Both the position numbers and the translations under genes were made by a program. The notes beneath the pieces are model-generated. The model was not told where the DNA came from. It was given only the letters and a program-made list of their open reading frames with translations, and made no database searches. From Ectocarpus siliculosus (lineage: Eukaryota > Sar > Phaeophyceae > Ectocarpales > Ectocarpaceae), in the NCBI GenBank assembly GCA_000310025.1, contig FN649737.1, forward strand, positions 1,581,492-1,645,491: a stretch of DNA of 64,000 nucleotides, in the 5' to 3' direction. The stretch's first letter is position 1. Each line of letters begins with the position of its first letter. Positions 1 to 12,159 of the stretch are shown here, piece by piece.

Positions 1-339
1 CGCACCGTTGGCTTCGTACCGTAGTGGAAGAGCAGTGAGAGTAGTGAGGTATACTGCTGCCCTCCGTGCACTCAGAGAAGTGGTAGCGAGGTCGGGGCGT
101 AACCCCCAGGAGTACGCGTTGCAATCGTTGCGAATTGGAGGCGCGACGGCTCTTGCATCGGGCGGAGACATCGCAGAACGAGTGATTCAGAGAGAAGGGA
201 AGTGGAGGTCGGATGCATACAAGCCGTACGCGCGAAACAATGTAGAGGATTCGCGGCGAGTGTCACGGAAACTTACAGACGGCAGTAGGATCGTATCGAG
301 ACAGCCGGGGGAGGGGACCGTCTGGGGGAACGGATAGTT
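1..339 (+). CDS. Tyrosine recombinase C-terminal fragment of a DIRS/Ngaro-like retroelement (5' truncated by window edge)
   Basis: The frame is open from the first bases of the window to a TAG at 337-339, so the true start lies outside; the first in-frame initiator-like codon is only a TTG. The segment reads as the C-terminal catalytic half of a tyrosine recombinase: QSLRIGGATAL carries the second catalytic arginine, GKWRSDAYKPYAR carries the tryptophan/lysine region and the presumed nucleophilic tyrosine. In the family the arginine motif is usually HxxR; here the histidine position is Gln. This LRIGGATA / AYKxYxRNN style is typical of YR retrotransposons (DIRS, Ngaro, PAT groups) and some cryptons. 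A long direct repeat begins 41 bp after the stop, as expected for split direct repeats of Ngaro/PAT elements. The function is established family knowledge; activity of this copy is unknown. Confidence 0.75.
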
Positions 340-379
340 GACTTATTCGGTAGTCGTCCAGAAACTGACCTCGATGTGG

Positions 380-1755
380 GTGTTGTAGAATGGTGTGTAC
401 CATTTGAGGACTTGGTCAGTTTTGGGATTCCTGCGTTTGCAGTCGTAGTCCCCCGGCTAGTATTTGTGGGGAGAGAGATGGATTTGTAAGAGTTGACGCC
501 GGCCTTTGCAGCTAACGCGGCCGGAGAGACGATGAGCGTTTCGTGCGTCTCTCTCCCCAACACGTAGCCTAGAAACCGAAGAAATAATGAAGCAATTCGA
601 AAGAAAACAAAATAAAAGGAAGGTTTGTTCGTCGAAGCAGATAGAATAAACTGGTGTTTATTTTGTAACAGTCGAATTAGAATTTGGCTTCATTTTCTAC
701 CGGAAACCCAGGGTCACGGTGTTTGGAATTATTAGTCTATAGTTGGGGGTGTCATTCCGTGATCGAGTCCACGCAGGGGCTGTAGCAAAGTCGGGTAACG
801 TGTGACAGCTACAGAGCGCGTGAAGCAACGGAAGGACAGCAGCAGCCGCCTAACGCAGTAGCGGCGGCAGTTTAGAAAATCCCGCCCTCCCATCCCTTTT
901 CTTTCGAAGGTGGGGGCATAAGTTCGGGAATATTCGGTATCTAGTCAGGTGTTGTAGAATGGTGTGTACCATTTGAGGACTTGGTCAGTTTTAGGACTCC
1001 TGCGTTTGCAGTCGTAGTCCCCCGGCTAGTATTTGTGGGGAGAGAGATGGATTTGTAAGAGTTGACGCCGGCCTTTGCAGCTAACGCGGCCGGAGAGACG
1101 ATGAGCGTTTCGTGCGTCTCTCTCCCCAACACGTAGCCTAGAAACCGAAGAAATAATGAAGCAATTAGAAAGAAAACAAAATAAAAGGAAGGTTTGTTCG
1201 TCGAAGCAGATAGAATAAACTGGTGTTTATTTTGTAACAGTCGAATTAGAATTTGGCTTCATTTTCTACCGGAAACCCAGGGTCACGGTGTTTGGAATTA
1301 TTAGTCTATAGTTGGGGGTGTCATTCCGTGATCGAGTCCACGCAGGGGCTGTAGCAAAGTCGGGTAACGTGTGACAGCTACAGAGCGCGTGAAGCAACGG
1401 AAGGACAGCAGCAGCCGCCTAACGCAGTAGCGGCGGCAGTTTAGAAAATCCCGCCCTCCCATCCCTTTTCTTTCGAAGGTGGGGGCATAAGTTCGGGAAT
1501 ATTCGGTATCTAGTCAGGTGTTGTAGAATGGTGTGTACCATTTGAGGACTTGGTCAGTTTTGGGACTCCTGCGTTTGCAGTCGTAGTCCCCCGGCTAGTA
1601 TTTGTGGGGAGAGAGATGGATTTGTAAGAGTTGACGCCGGCCTTTGCAGCTAACGCGGCCGGAGAGACGATGAGCGTTTCGTGCGTCTCTCTCCCGCAAC
1701 ACGTAGCCTAGAAACCGAAGAAATAATGAAGCAATTCGAAAGAAAACAAAATAAA
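380..1755. repeat. 569-bp tandem direct repeat (two full units plus 238 bp), probable split direct repeats of the YR element
   Basis: The unit begins with GTGTTGTAGAATGG at 380, 949 and 1518, giving an exact period of 569 bp. Units differ at only a few positions (for example TGGGATT, TAGGACT and TGGGACT at the same offset), so the array is young or homogenised. The third unit stops after AAAACAAAATAAA at about 1755. Ngaro/PAT retroelements end in B1-A2-B2 direct repeats, which produce such an array just after the recombinase gene. Here the order would be B-A-B-A-B, one BA longer than canonical. The minus-strand frames inside the unit (up to 96 codons) recur only because the DNA recurs and are not called as genes. 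Confidence 0.85.
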
Positions 1756-1845
1756 CTCTTTTTTGGTTCGCTGGGTTCTTGAGTCAAACACGTCGTGCAC
1801 ATCTCTTTTTTGGTTCGCTGGGCTCTTAGAGTCAAACACGTCAGC
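1756..1845. repeat. 47-bp imperfect tandem duplication at the end of the 569-bp array
   Basis: CTCTTTTTTGGTTCGCTGGG followed by TCTT and AGTCAAACACGTC occurs at 1756 and again at 1803 with small changes. It lies directly against the end of the 569-bp repeat, so it may be the insertion flank or the terminus of the element. Confidence 0.7.
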
Positions 1846-2329
1846 TTACAAGCTTACACGAGCTGTTGATGATGAGCTTGCTTTGGAACACTTGGGAACG
1901 TCACAACCGCGGCTCTCGAACTACAGCATTCGCAAATTAATATATGCTGGTACACGTATAGTATTTGCGTATGATGTGTACATGACACATGTACCCAACT
2001 TCTGCAGTGCCGTGAGCGCGGCTCCACGTACTCAATCTTCTTGTGAGTTACGCCGACAGAGACTTCCAGCGCATCATTTTGATTATTACAGACAGAAATG
2101 AATGGTCGTCGTCGTCCGTTGTTTCACCAGAAAATAGAGTATACCCTCGTACATACTACATATATTGAACTACAAGTAGAATATGAGTCCCCCGATCAGT
2201 CACGCGCAACCGACATTATAAAGAGGCCGACAACATGTCGCAAATGATTGACAGCATCGAGCATAGGCGCACAGCAGTATACATACGTTGGTCGTACTTA
2301 TACTTGTAATCGGATTGGGATGGGTAGGG

Positions 2330-2960
2330 TTGTGGGTAGGGTGGGGTAGCTTTTGGGTTTGGTCGGTCCGTTGGTCGGGTTGGGTCGGTCGGTCGGTCGG
2401 TCGGTCGGTCAGTCGGTCGGGTTGAGGTTGATGGGTTGTGTTTTTGGGTAGAGTCCGCAGGGGTAGGGTTGGCTCAGTCGGTTGGTCGAGTTGTTTTTGG
2501 GGGTTGGATTGGGCTGGTTTTTTGGGGGGTTGGGGTTGGTTATAGGGTAGGGTAGGGTTGTTTTGGTCGGTCGGGTTGGGGTTGGGTTGTGTTAGGTTGG
2601 GTAGGTCGGTCGGTTCTTTCTTCTTTTGGAGACGTCTTGATTGGGGCGTGGTCGTTACATGTGTCGCCTATTGCATGTTGCAGTTAGTTCACTTGGGATC
2701 AGGCGGGTTTTTGGGTTGTGTTGTCTTTGCTCTGGGGTGTTGATGATGGGTTCGTCTTCACCCGACCGTATCGGGTTGGGTTGAATTGGGTTGAGGTTGG
2801 GTCGCCGCCGACGATCGCGCCGTCGCTTCGTCGTTCGTCGCCGTTGGGTAGGTTTGGGTATAGGGTTGGGTAGGGTCGGGTCGGTCGGTCGGTCGGCCGG
2901 GCGGCGTCGGGTCGCATTCGGCGATCGCGCCGCCGTCGTTCCGTCGATCGTCGAAGTTGA
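2330..2960. repeat. G/T-rich low-complexity block with TCGG microsatellite and G-quadruplex-like runs
   Basis: The plus strand is dominated by GGGTT, GGTCGGTCGG and GGGTAGGG motifs. An approximately nine-fold TCGG tract lies at 2383-2420, and runs of at least three G recur at short spacing at 2518-2562. Two imperfectly related GC-rich segments rich in CGATCGCGCCG occur near 2810-2850 and 2915-2955. The motif is not a pure telomeric array. Confidence 0.7.
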
Positions 2961-3010
2961 TCGCCCTTGAAACTAAGTAATATGTAGAGGACACTTACTT
3001 AGTGTTCTCG

Positions 3011-3049
3011 CAGGCGCAACCCCGCCTGCCTGGGCTCGGGTCTACGTAG
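3011..3049 (+). repeat. Dispersed 39-bp repeat, copy 1
   Basis: GGCGCAACCCCGC, CTGCCTGG and CGGGTCTACGTAG in this order recur at 19166-19205 with only small indels. The boundaries are those of visible similarity. Confidence 0.6.
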
Positions 3050-5785
3050 TAACGAAGTGAAGGGACGGAGTCCAAATGCCAGGCGACGCAACAATCAATG
3101 TTACTGTAGTTGGGGGGAAACAAAGATATTTAAGTAGGAACAGGCCCGCTGGTCCTTGCTTGGCGTCACGCACCTGTTGTTGCAGTCAGTTTACGTTTAT
3201 GTGCTCTTCGCACCAACCAGTAAGTAAAAAGTGAGGACGGGGGTTGAAACCTTGATCACCGTAACCAACTAATATACAAATATCCATGTAGCGCTCATGC
3301 AATTCGCGGACACTACAATGTTGGTTCCATTACAGCCTTGCGATTAAGGCGCGCGCTACACACACGGAATTGGCAACTAAGTTCATGGAGAGAGCAATTA
3401 TTGGATTATGTTTGATGGGATGACAACACTTACTCTCTTGTCATCCATGTTGCCTAGAAGACATGATGAGGGTCCTACACACGCGGTTGATGCTAATAAT
3501 AATCAAAACACACACACGGAGCTCGTCAGAACGTCAGCGCGAAGGATTTAGGCCGTCATCTTCTGGTGTACTTCGTCGTATTAGACTAATAGTTGGTTGC
3601 GCCGGTCAGACCGGGACGGTGACGCCAACAACAACAAAACAAGCAACAAACAAAGGCACGCACCGTCCTGTTTTATACAGCGTTCAACCCCAACACAAAT
3701 CCGGCACCATATCCATCGCTGTCCATTCCTCAGCGTGACCGTCCCCTTGATCCCGAATACCGAGACGCGAGGTCAACGACACGTCGTTTCGTCTGCAGGG
3801 CACAATAAAAGAGCGAAACTCCGTGGGTACAGCGTGGGCAGGAGGGGGGCAGGCGGTGACTATCCCTGCGGAAAGCCCTAGAAATGATTAAACACGGGCA
3901 AAAACACTAACTTCTACCATGAGCTGTGACGGTAGCTACATCAGCCACCGGACAAACACCAATCCAACGATAAAAGCAAGCACCAATGAACCACTGTCGT
4001 CCGGTAGAAAAGGCTTCACCACCGCTATCATTCCGTACGCCGCCCACACCACCAAGCCCAGCACAAGCAAGCATTGTGCCGCTTCGATAGCCCATCTTCT
4101 CGCGGTTTTCAACCTGCGGCGATAGTTGATGCCATCCTGTGGACATCAAGGGAAACACGACAAGCAAGTTCGACGAAAGATAAAGCACTACGGAAGCTGG
4201 GTTGGGATACGTTCAACGGTTTCGTGCATCACATCAAGTGAACTAGTGGCCACCGTTGCGAAGAAGCAGCACACGGCCTACATCATCTACACCTACACGC
4301 ACTCTACCCTACACGCAAATCACGTTGGCACGGTACTGTACAGTGTCAGGAATGGGGACGGGCAACGACTGTATAGAAAAATAATACAAGGAGATAAAGG
4401 GAATCATGCGACAGCGTCGTCACTGAAACACCGTTTTCCTCGACGACCTTCCCGTCCGAACACAGACCGTACGTTCGTTTCAGTTATACCCTACGCCGCT
4501 GAAATCACGGTTTTCGCAAGCATACCGTGAGGTTGTCCGCTCAAGACGATTTGTGACGATCGTTCGCGAGCGTTTCTGCACTTTTCGTAACTTTCTGTGT
4601 ATCATGGCTCAAACGGAATACAAAATACGATGGGCGATATCAAGATAAGTCGTGCAAGCGCTTGGGGCGCCGATTTTGGTCTCGTCAGCGTCTCGACAAC
4701 TGACCCGAGAGGCAGTTCGGGAAAACACTTTCTGAGGACACAATAATTATTCAAGCATTTTTTTCATTCAGAACGTGCTGATATCGTTCGTATTGATCGC
4801 CGGGACTTCGCGCAACTGCTCAACTACGGTTTGGGCCACTTGGGACACCAGTATCGTGTGGAATCTTGTGAAAGGGGCAGAGATAGCGACATTGGACACC
4901 CAGGGTAAGAGGCCCCCACGACATTCTGCTACACCACTAAAGAGCCACAAGAACATATGTTCACACAAAGCTGCCTTTAGAAGCTCTTACCGCCCTGGCA
5001 CGCATGGGTTGGAAATTCCACACGTGTTCCCAATCAACATTGGGTCGAAAACTGCACGCTCGTGCTAGACTTCTTGCGCATTTCGGAGGAAAGCGGTGCT
5101 GCAACCGATTCTTCACACTGCACAAAAAGGTGGTTCCATGGTGCTTGTACGTAAGGACGTGACAATGCTAACTTTACGGTTGTAAAACATTATTCGGAGA
5201 TTGAACAAAAGTGATCCGCTTTGCGCGTTTCCTAGACCCCGGGATGCCAACTCTTTTCCCCGGGCTAAGGGCTAACGAGAATCATATGTCAAATATACCC
5301 CGCTGCCCCCGGGTTTTTTCACATGGAAAAAAGAAACTACAAATGACTTCAAACATTACGAGGAAGGAGAGCGCAAATTTTCAGTTTTTAGGGCGTACTT
5401 CGTACTACAGAGGGAGAGAGAGTGGCCGTTCCCGCCGTTGTGCCCTAACCCCCCCCCAAGACCAAATTTCGTGTTTATCTGCTGGCGGACCCCATTTTTC
5501 ACAACGCCACCATACTTCTTCCCAGTATTGTTTTCGTTGTTTTAGTGCACACTGACCGAAGTGGTAGTTTCATATGTTCATCGTGGCGCTCGTATTTGCT
5601 CAATAGCTGTCTCACGAAGCCCTTCACATTCTCAGCATTGGGTCGAAACGAATTTATTGGAAGCCTTCAAGCGACAAACGGCGGGCGAGCGGCGAGAGAA
5701 CGATGACATCGTGCTAGGCAAGCCCACCCGAGAGGATTGCACCCTAAGCAATCACCGCTTCGAGCTCGCAGTAGCCGTGCTAGAG

Positions 5786-8700
5786 CTACATGCGATCGTC
5801 CGTTACCTCGTTTAACATCCTCTTGAGTCTCGCCGCTGTTGGTCGCTTCGTCAGTTCACGGTGCCAGCCTTGCCCCATCACACCAATGAGGTTGGGCGGT
5901 GCATCTTGTGGAATCGGTGGGCGTGTGCCTTCGAGAACGGCGGACATGATGTAATCCTTGGATTGGGGCTCCCCCGTGTGTTTGTCCCTCCATGGCTTAT
6001 CCACAGCTACCAGTTCCCAGCAAATAATCGCAAACCTGACGTTATGGCGGTGAATATGTTGATAAAGCCATATGTCAGCACAGCGAGGATTCAACCGGGT
6101 GTCCAAGCACAAGTCAAATTCTCACGGGTTTTGGTTTCGAGCCTGGCAGAGTAAATGTGCAGTGTTCTGCCTCGAAATACAAGCGATACACAAATGCGAT
6201 TGCAAGTGCACCCCAACAGACCTGATCTATCCTGCAAAAGCAGCAACGGTGCCTCCAATTCAGCCGCATTATCGGGCACACGAACACGCCTGGACAAGGT
6301 CGTATTGATGGGATACAGTTTAGTGACTCACGCATAGACGTCCCGTTCCCAGCCACCCGGCTTGCCCTTTAGGATTCTCTTGTCGAATACCTCAGGGGCG
6401 GCATGGCTGTGAGTCGTAAAATTGTACGCCTTTGTTGTTGCGTCATTCTCGCCCTTCGTCAAGCCAAAGTCTGCTATCTGTCATGCGGCATGCAAGCAAG
6501 TGGGCAATTAGCACGAACAGCTTCCAGGCAGCATATAGGTCGACCCTGAATACTACAACAGGCCGTTGATACGTCACAAACGCGCTAGGAAAAAAGCGAA
6601 AAGAGAAAGCAACCCCCGCACAACAACATTAGTTGCACGTTTTTCGACGCCCCCCGCGACGGCAACCGCTTGCCCCACGTAATTCGCGATGGGAGGTACG
6701 ACTTTCCGACAAACGTTCTGTCTCTTTCCCCCTCCCCCAGAGATGTGAAATGCTGACTACGCGGCGAGTTTAGGGGAGCTTTCGGTGCGGACCACCTGCG
6801 GATCACCCGGGCAGCAACATAAACCATCGAGGGGACGCACGTGCGGCGACACATGACGCAGCGAGGGTGTCTCAAAAACGAAAACATGACCAACCTTCGC
6901 TTCCAAGTTCTCGCTTAAAAGCACGTTGGCACTCTTGAGATCTCGGTGCACCAAACCCTTGTCGTGAATATACGCCATGCCATCACATATGTCTCGAAGG
7001 AATCCAAGCCTGTGCTTCTCCAACTTGTCCTTGTTGTCCTTGTTGTCCTTGCAACTGCTGATAAATGTCGCCAGATCTCCGCCAGGCATGTACTCCATCA
7101 TCAACATCATCTGTGCGCGAGCGGATTGGTGGGGTTGAGTATTGAAACGTCAGGTAGCTTGGTTCGATTACAGAAATGTAGTCACACCATGCATTCACGT
7201 GCTAACCCATACTCTTCATAAATTGAACCGTTCATAAGTAGCTTGCGTGGAAATGTGTAAGGACGCAGACTAACGCGCGTGCGTGAACTTGCCCGATGCT
7301 CTGATGTCGGGCCGCCAATTATTATGCGTACAATGTGCGCTGATTCGTTGAGCAGCGTCTTCATAACCTCTAGCTCGGTGGTGGGCGTCTCGCCATTGGT
7401 GATCTTCTTGACTGCGCGATTTTTACCGAGGTAGTCGACGAGGTAGACCTGGTATTGCCGACACGGGGGAGAATCGTTAGGGATGTAATTATTCAGTGTT
7501 CCACGAAATATCGGGCAAAACAGGTCGCAGGAGAAGTTCCCAAAGTGCAAGCTAGGGATTGGAAGATCCCTCTACAGTCGACCGACACACCCTTTGCGGC
7601 AAATAAAAACGTTCCTGCGTGCAAGGCATCGGCCATTTCCAATGCCCCTGGCCCGAAACACGCTGTGGCATTGCACGTTTGTCAAACATGTACCGTATTT
7701 ACGACACAAGACAACACCACCCATACGCGTCATGATGAACGCAAAGCATAAACTACTCTCCAACAAGGGCATAAAATAGATAACACCCCGCACAGAGAAT
7801 ACCAACAAGCCGAGAACCGAGTACACAGGATAAGAAAAATGTGTTTACGCCACCTTTCGCAACGTAGGAAAGAACGATTGGTCATCGGCGATCGGTCCTG
7901 TGTGAACAACGCCTCTCGAGGACGCGTGGTCAACGTATTGAAGGCATGTACAACACGCACATGCCCCACCCCCCCACCCCCGCCACAGAATGCCACACCC
8001 GGTGTTAAGACTAGAGCCAAGTTGTGATCACCGCGATGTGATATCTTGTACCGTATACGGCTTCATCTATAGTCAAGACAGCGTGTCACATCGGCCAAGG
8101 AACACTTATGGTCGGCAACTAGGACGAGTCGATCTAGAGATATCCAATACTCGACAACGGGCCCAATGCCGCGCTCGGTTGGCTTCCGCTCAAGGCGGCC
8201 GAGTCGATCGCCCAACGCCATACATAGCACCCGCCAGCATGGACAACTTGAAACGCAATTGCTTGACAACCTAACACGCCTCACGTTTGCAGAACCTCCC
8301 TTCCCGATCAGCAGCCCATGGTCAAGCTGAACGCCGACGTCTTTGCGGTGTTCCGCAGCTTTCGTGCCGGCAGCAAGCTCCTCCTCGCATGACCCCTACA
8401 CAAAGCAAGGAGGTGCAGGCGAGGTCGTTGTAGTTCTTGCGCGCCTCAACGGCAAGATCGGTTGGCGCTCTCATGCTCCTCCCAGTATCACGCAAGAGGA
8501 AATAAACTTCCAAATATTCCATCAGTCAAGATCAAGCGGCTCTACAGGCATCTTCAGCAACCACACGCCTCAAATTACGTCTGGCGCTATAGTGTTGCCG
8601 GTCATGCCGTTGATAATCGACAACAAGTGCAATTAACCGTTGTACACTCGTTTTACAATTAGTGAGCCTAGCGTGCAGTAATACCGTACAAGGCAGAGCA

Positions 8701-10538
8701 TGGTGACATACCATTTGCAGCACGTCTCTCGCTTCCCAGATGCGCAACTCCACGAGCACCGACGGTTTTCGGAGTTCTTTCTTCGCCACCACACCAACCA
8801 CCTACGACGCACGAAACAACGTCATCAAGGATGGGGCAGGACCAGGTGAGCACAACTGTACCTAGATGACGGAAGGCCCGGCCCTCTTTAGGTTATCCCA
8901 GCAAGGTGTGCGAGCGAAGGCGTGTTGATTGAAGATGTCACGATTATCATCTTCAGCTAGCCAGCCGGAGAGGCGAACAGTAGTGGATGGGTACAAAAAG
9001 ATTGCAGATGACCATCAGAATCTACCCTAACCTCCATGGCAGTCTTCCACTATAATATTCGTTCCAACCCTTCTCCCCTATCCCCTGCCAACCAAAATTT
9101 CTGCAACCTACGAAAAACAATTTGTACCCACGCGAGATTCACCTCTGCCAAATTCAAAATCTTTGGGGCGACCCGAAAATTCCATGCCATGAAGTTCCTC
9201 AACTCCGGTGTGACCTGACAGAAAGAGACAAAAGGCAAAAGGCATTGAATAGTGTCCGTGGAACCACATGGCGGTTGGCCCAAGAAATGCACAAGCTTTA
9301 CCCCACACAATACCGAGGGGCTTCACCAGGACTTTGTCTTAGGGTTCACTGGTGAACTTCGCGCGATTTTCGGCAGCAGGGATCGACAGGAGGACACTGG
9401 GAACCTAGACCCATATGGCATGTGTCAGCGCTTCCGCCGTTGGGAGTAGGTTCTACGCACCTTGTCGACCATTTCACCGAGCTTGGCGAAAAGCGACTCC
9501 GGGCTGTGGGGCTCATCCCTCTTCTCTGCCTGGCATTCCACAAGACACTGATGGACGCGTGATCAGCATCAGGTTAGGGTTAAGTCTGGTGAAATTGCGC
9601 ATAGATCGAGGATAATTCATGCACGTAACTACACCGATAGCCGCAGGCAGAACCCACAAATACCATACGTAGGTTGCATAGTGGGGCTTTGAAAATCGCC
9701 CCAGGGGGTGTGTTATCCCAAATATGACACCTGCGGTAGCTGTAGATCGCCCAACGCGTCCGAGCAGTCCAGAGCTTGGCCTCAGATACTGCGTTTCATA
9801 TTGCGGGTGGCTTGGCACTGAGTTCGCGTGGCAACTGAACGAACTATATTATGCATACGGTTTGCGCTATTGTTCTTAGGTTTACGGGCGTACGGAAGGG
9901 CCTACAATGGCCCACCTTTGTGCAGACACCTAGATCCCCCAGAATCTTGTGCGCCTCTTCCACAAACTGTCTCAAAGATTCTTCTCTCAAACAATCTGCG
10001 TAGTTATGGGACATGTATTTCAGTGCAAAAAATGTTGTCTGTCGTTCCTAACAGAACCACGTAACCAATCGGATCGCATGAATCCATAACACGTCATTCT
10101 GATGAGAACATCTTCACAAAGATGCCTATCAAACGCGATTTGATATTGACGCTCTACCCGCGTCGATGTTGGGTACAATACAGTTGACGGATTGCGTAGG
10201 TTAGTTCACAAACAACGACCGTACCACCTTCACATTGCCCTGGGAACCAAGGCATCGCAAACAACACCGCCCAGTGAAGGTTCAACCAGACGTGTTGTGG
10301 ATCTATCTTCGAGGACGTCTCGGGGTATCAGTGCGCAGCGAAAAACCCACATGTCACAATGTGATCTATTCTGTCCCCCTCACTCTACAGTCGGCTACTT
10401 AAAACTTGTAAAGCGGCTGCCATACGCAGCAGCGCGAAGGTGAACCGTGAACCGAAATCATCACAAATATAATTGTTTGACCACCTTTACATAGGGCTCG
10501 TTCCGGAAAAGCTGCCGTCCTTTGGTCACCGCTCGCAT
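5786..10538 (-). CDS. TKL-type serine/threonine protein kinase, multi-exon
   Basis: The protein is a predicted soluble kinase transferring phosphate from ATP to Ser/Thr. Catalytic exons, 5' to 3' on the minus strand, are 8285-8395, 7332-7448, 6895-7110, 6332-6477 and 5786-6035 (TAG stop); these joins agree in phase. Visible motifs are the glycine loop LIGKGGSANV (split by an intron), the ATP lysine in NRAVKKI, the hinge MMEYMPGGDL, the catalytic loop VHRDLKSANVLL, ADFGLTKG, APEVF, and ICWELVAVDKPW in the C-lobe; all key residues are present. Upstream, 9461-9547 and 8712-8801 join in phase 0 and encode a helical N-terminal region. Exons 9930-10038 and 10491-10538 (ATG at 10538, MRAVTKGRQL) also look coding, but 9930-10038 ends in phase 1 and does not fit 9461-9547, so an exon is missing or these belong elsewhere. 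About ten residues usually found before the hinge are absent at the 7332/7110 join, perhaps a missed microexon. Confidence 0.85.
7864..7982 (+). repeat. Dispersed repeat family A, copy 1 (most diverged), in a kinase-gene intron
   Basis: The copy shares CGATTGG, CGGTCCTGTG, CTCTCGAGGACGCGTGGTCAA and a C-run at the end with copies at 12160-12290 and 41906-42033. It lies in the intron between kinase exons 8285-8395 and 7332-7448. Confidence 0.75.
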
Positions 10539-11689
10539 GCTCCGAAGGCATAGTCAGCCCTCCTGATCAAAGAGACGGCAAGGTGGAGATTCCACGCAAA
10601 AAAAGATAAAAGCACTACAAGCTTGGAGGGAAGTTTTCAGCTCGTTAAATAGAACTACTGTAGCTTTTGAGTAAATTCCACTGCAATACTGAATGACGTT
10701 TTCTGGCTCAAGGCCCACGGTTTCCATCCTTGGTTAAGAAAACGCAGACTTCCGGACATCCCTTTCGACTGTGGTTATATCTCGAACGGGTAGTCTTCCT
10801 GTGAGATGTTGACTCTCTAAAGGAAAGAAAACGCCGGGGTGAGGCCAACCGAATGTGATGCTATAGCGAACGAGCACCCAGCAATTACACACCAGATACA
10901 CCAGACCAGTAGCGTTGGACATGAAAAAGCCGGCTGGTTCATGCGTAGGGCGGCAGTGGAGGCCTCTCCCTACAGACCGCACCTAGGCAGTTTATTTTGG
11001 CCCAGGCTCGATGCTTATTGGCTGCCTCAAATTGAGCACCTGTTCATATTTCAAGGTCCTTGTTTCGAGCAGGCACATCCGCATGATAAAGGGGGTTCTT
11101 GTTCTTCTTTCTACGCCGAGGGCCCCATTCAGAGGACACCGGGTTTTTTTTCTGGATGAACTCAACATTCGTTTTAATAGAACGTCGCTCAACAGAGACC
11201 TCTGGACCCGACGTGATTGACCATTTAGAGGTCCACAAGGGTCACGTTCGGCGTGATTGTTCTCCCCGCTCTACTAGCGCCCGTCTTACCCTGGGACCTT
11301 TACCCTGCTCTTCGATGGCTGGACCTCCTCCCTGCTCTACGGCGCTCCCCTCAAGCAAAGTCCACGACCCTACCACCGCACCCACCCGCATCTCCACTGT
11401 ATTTGTCCAACGGCAATTTCATGCGGCACGTACTTTGGTCTAGCTCGAATGCACACGGTAGTCGAAAGGTGGCGGGTACGCTCCGGGGACTGCGGAGTGA
11501 TCAGGCCACCAAACCAGCCCATACTCAGTTTAACGGGTACTCCACGCTGCAGCAACGAACTGTCAAGAGCAGCGGGTTTAGACTCTTGAATCCGAAAACC
11601 GGTGGGTGCGACGAAGGAAGAGGTGTCGGTAAGCTTTCGTCGCCCCCGCGTCGACTCGATGGCCTCCCAGTCTGACTTCGTGGGTAGTT

Positions 11690-11775
11690 GCCAGCAATGA
11701 CATGTTCTTTGATGGCCTCGAAATGTCGATCAGGAATGACACCTCTTCCTTTCGATTTTAACAGTTGGCCGAGCT
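11690..11775 (-). CDS. Possible exon with a SHOCT-like helical hairpin
   Basis: On the minus strand, after a possible acceptor at GAAG, the frame reads ELGQLLKSKGRGVIPDRHF then EAIKEHVIAG. The spacing of helix, short turn with an Ile-Pro pair, then an acidic/aromatic helix resembles the SHOCT domain (short helices, often near C termini). No good splice donor follows; the frame runs on as low-complexity sequence to a stop at 11525. It could be an upstream exon of the kinase gene at 5786-10538 or part of an unrecognised gene. The resemblance is weak and rests on one short segment. Confidence 0.3.
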
Positions 11776-12159
11776 CCTTCAATTATTCAAGGGGTAAAGA
11801 CATGGCTCTGCGTGGCACGCAGCGTCGCAGGCACCCCAATGTCACGCGACGAGGGGTGGGTATGCCTTGTAAAACAAAGCTAAGCACCTACCCCGAGGTA
11901 AAATGTGAACGCGGCTCTGAGTGCTAAGACCGGGTTCATGAGGTTGCGAAATGTCCGTTGCACAAGAAGGAGAGGAAATTGTACACAACTGAGCTGGGAA
12001 AAGTAGAAGGGATATACAGGGAGATGTCTGAGGCATGGAATAGCCAGGAAAAGACGGTTGCTGTACTTGGGCATAGAACGTGGGTTGAAGAGGCGGGAAG
12101 TGATATCGATAGGATAGATAGGCTAGGGAAAACATTTGAGACACCTCGGGCAAAGTACT

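Larger units (their letters stand above)
1846..5785. other. Intergenic stretch without a recognised gene
   Basis: No frame shows a recognisable domain, and no chain of phase-compatible exons was found. The stretch holds the G/T-rich block at 2330-2960, one copy of a dispersed 39-bp repeat at 3011-3049, and otherwise unremarkable sequence. The short frames seen here are within chance expectation. Confidence 0.5.

Noticed and set aside
2330-2960. Telomere or subtelomere array
   Set aside because: GGGTAGGG and GGGTT motifs are irregular and interspersed; there is no clean TTAGGG or TTTAGGG tandem array.
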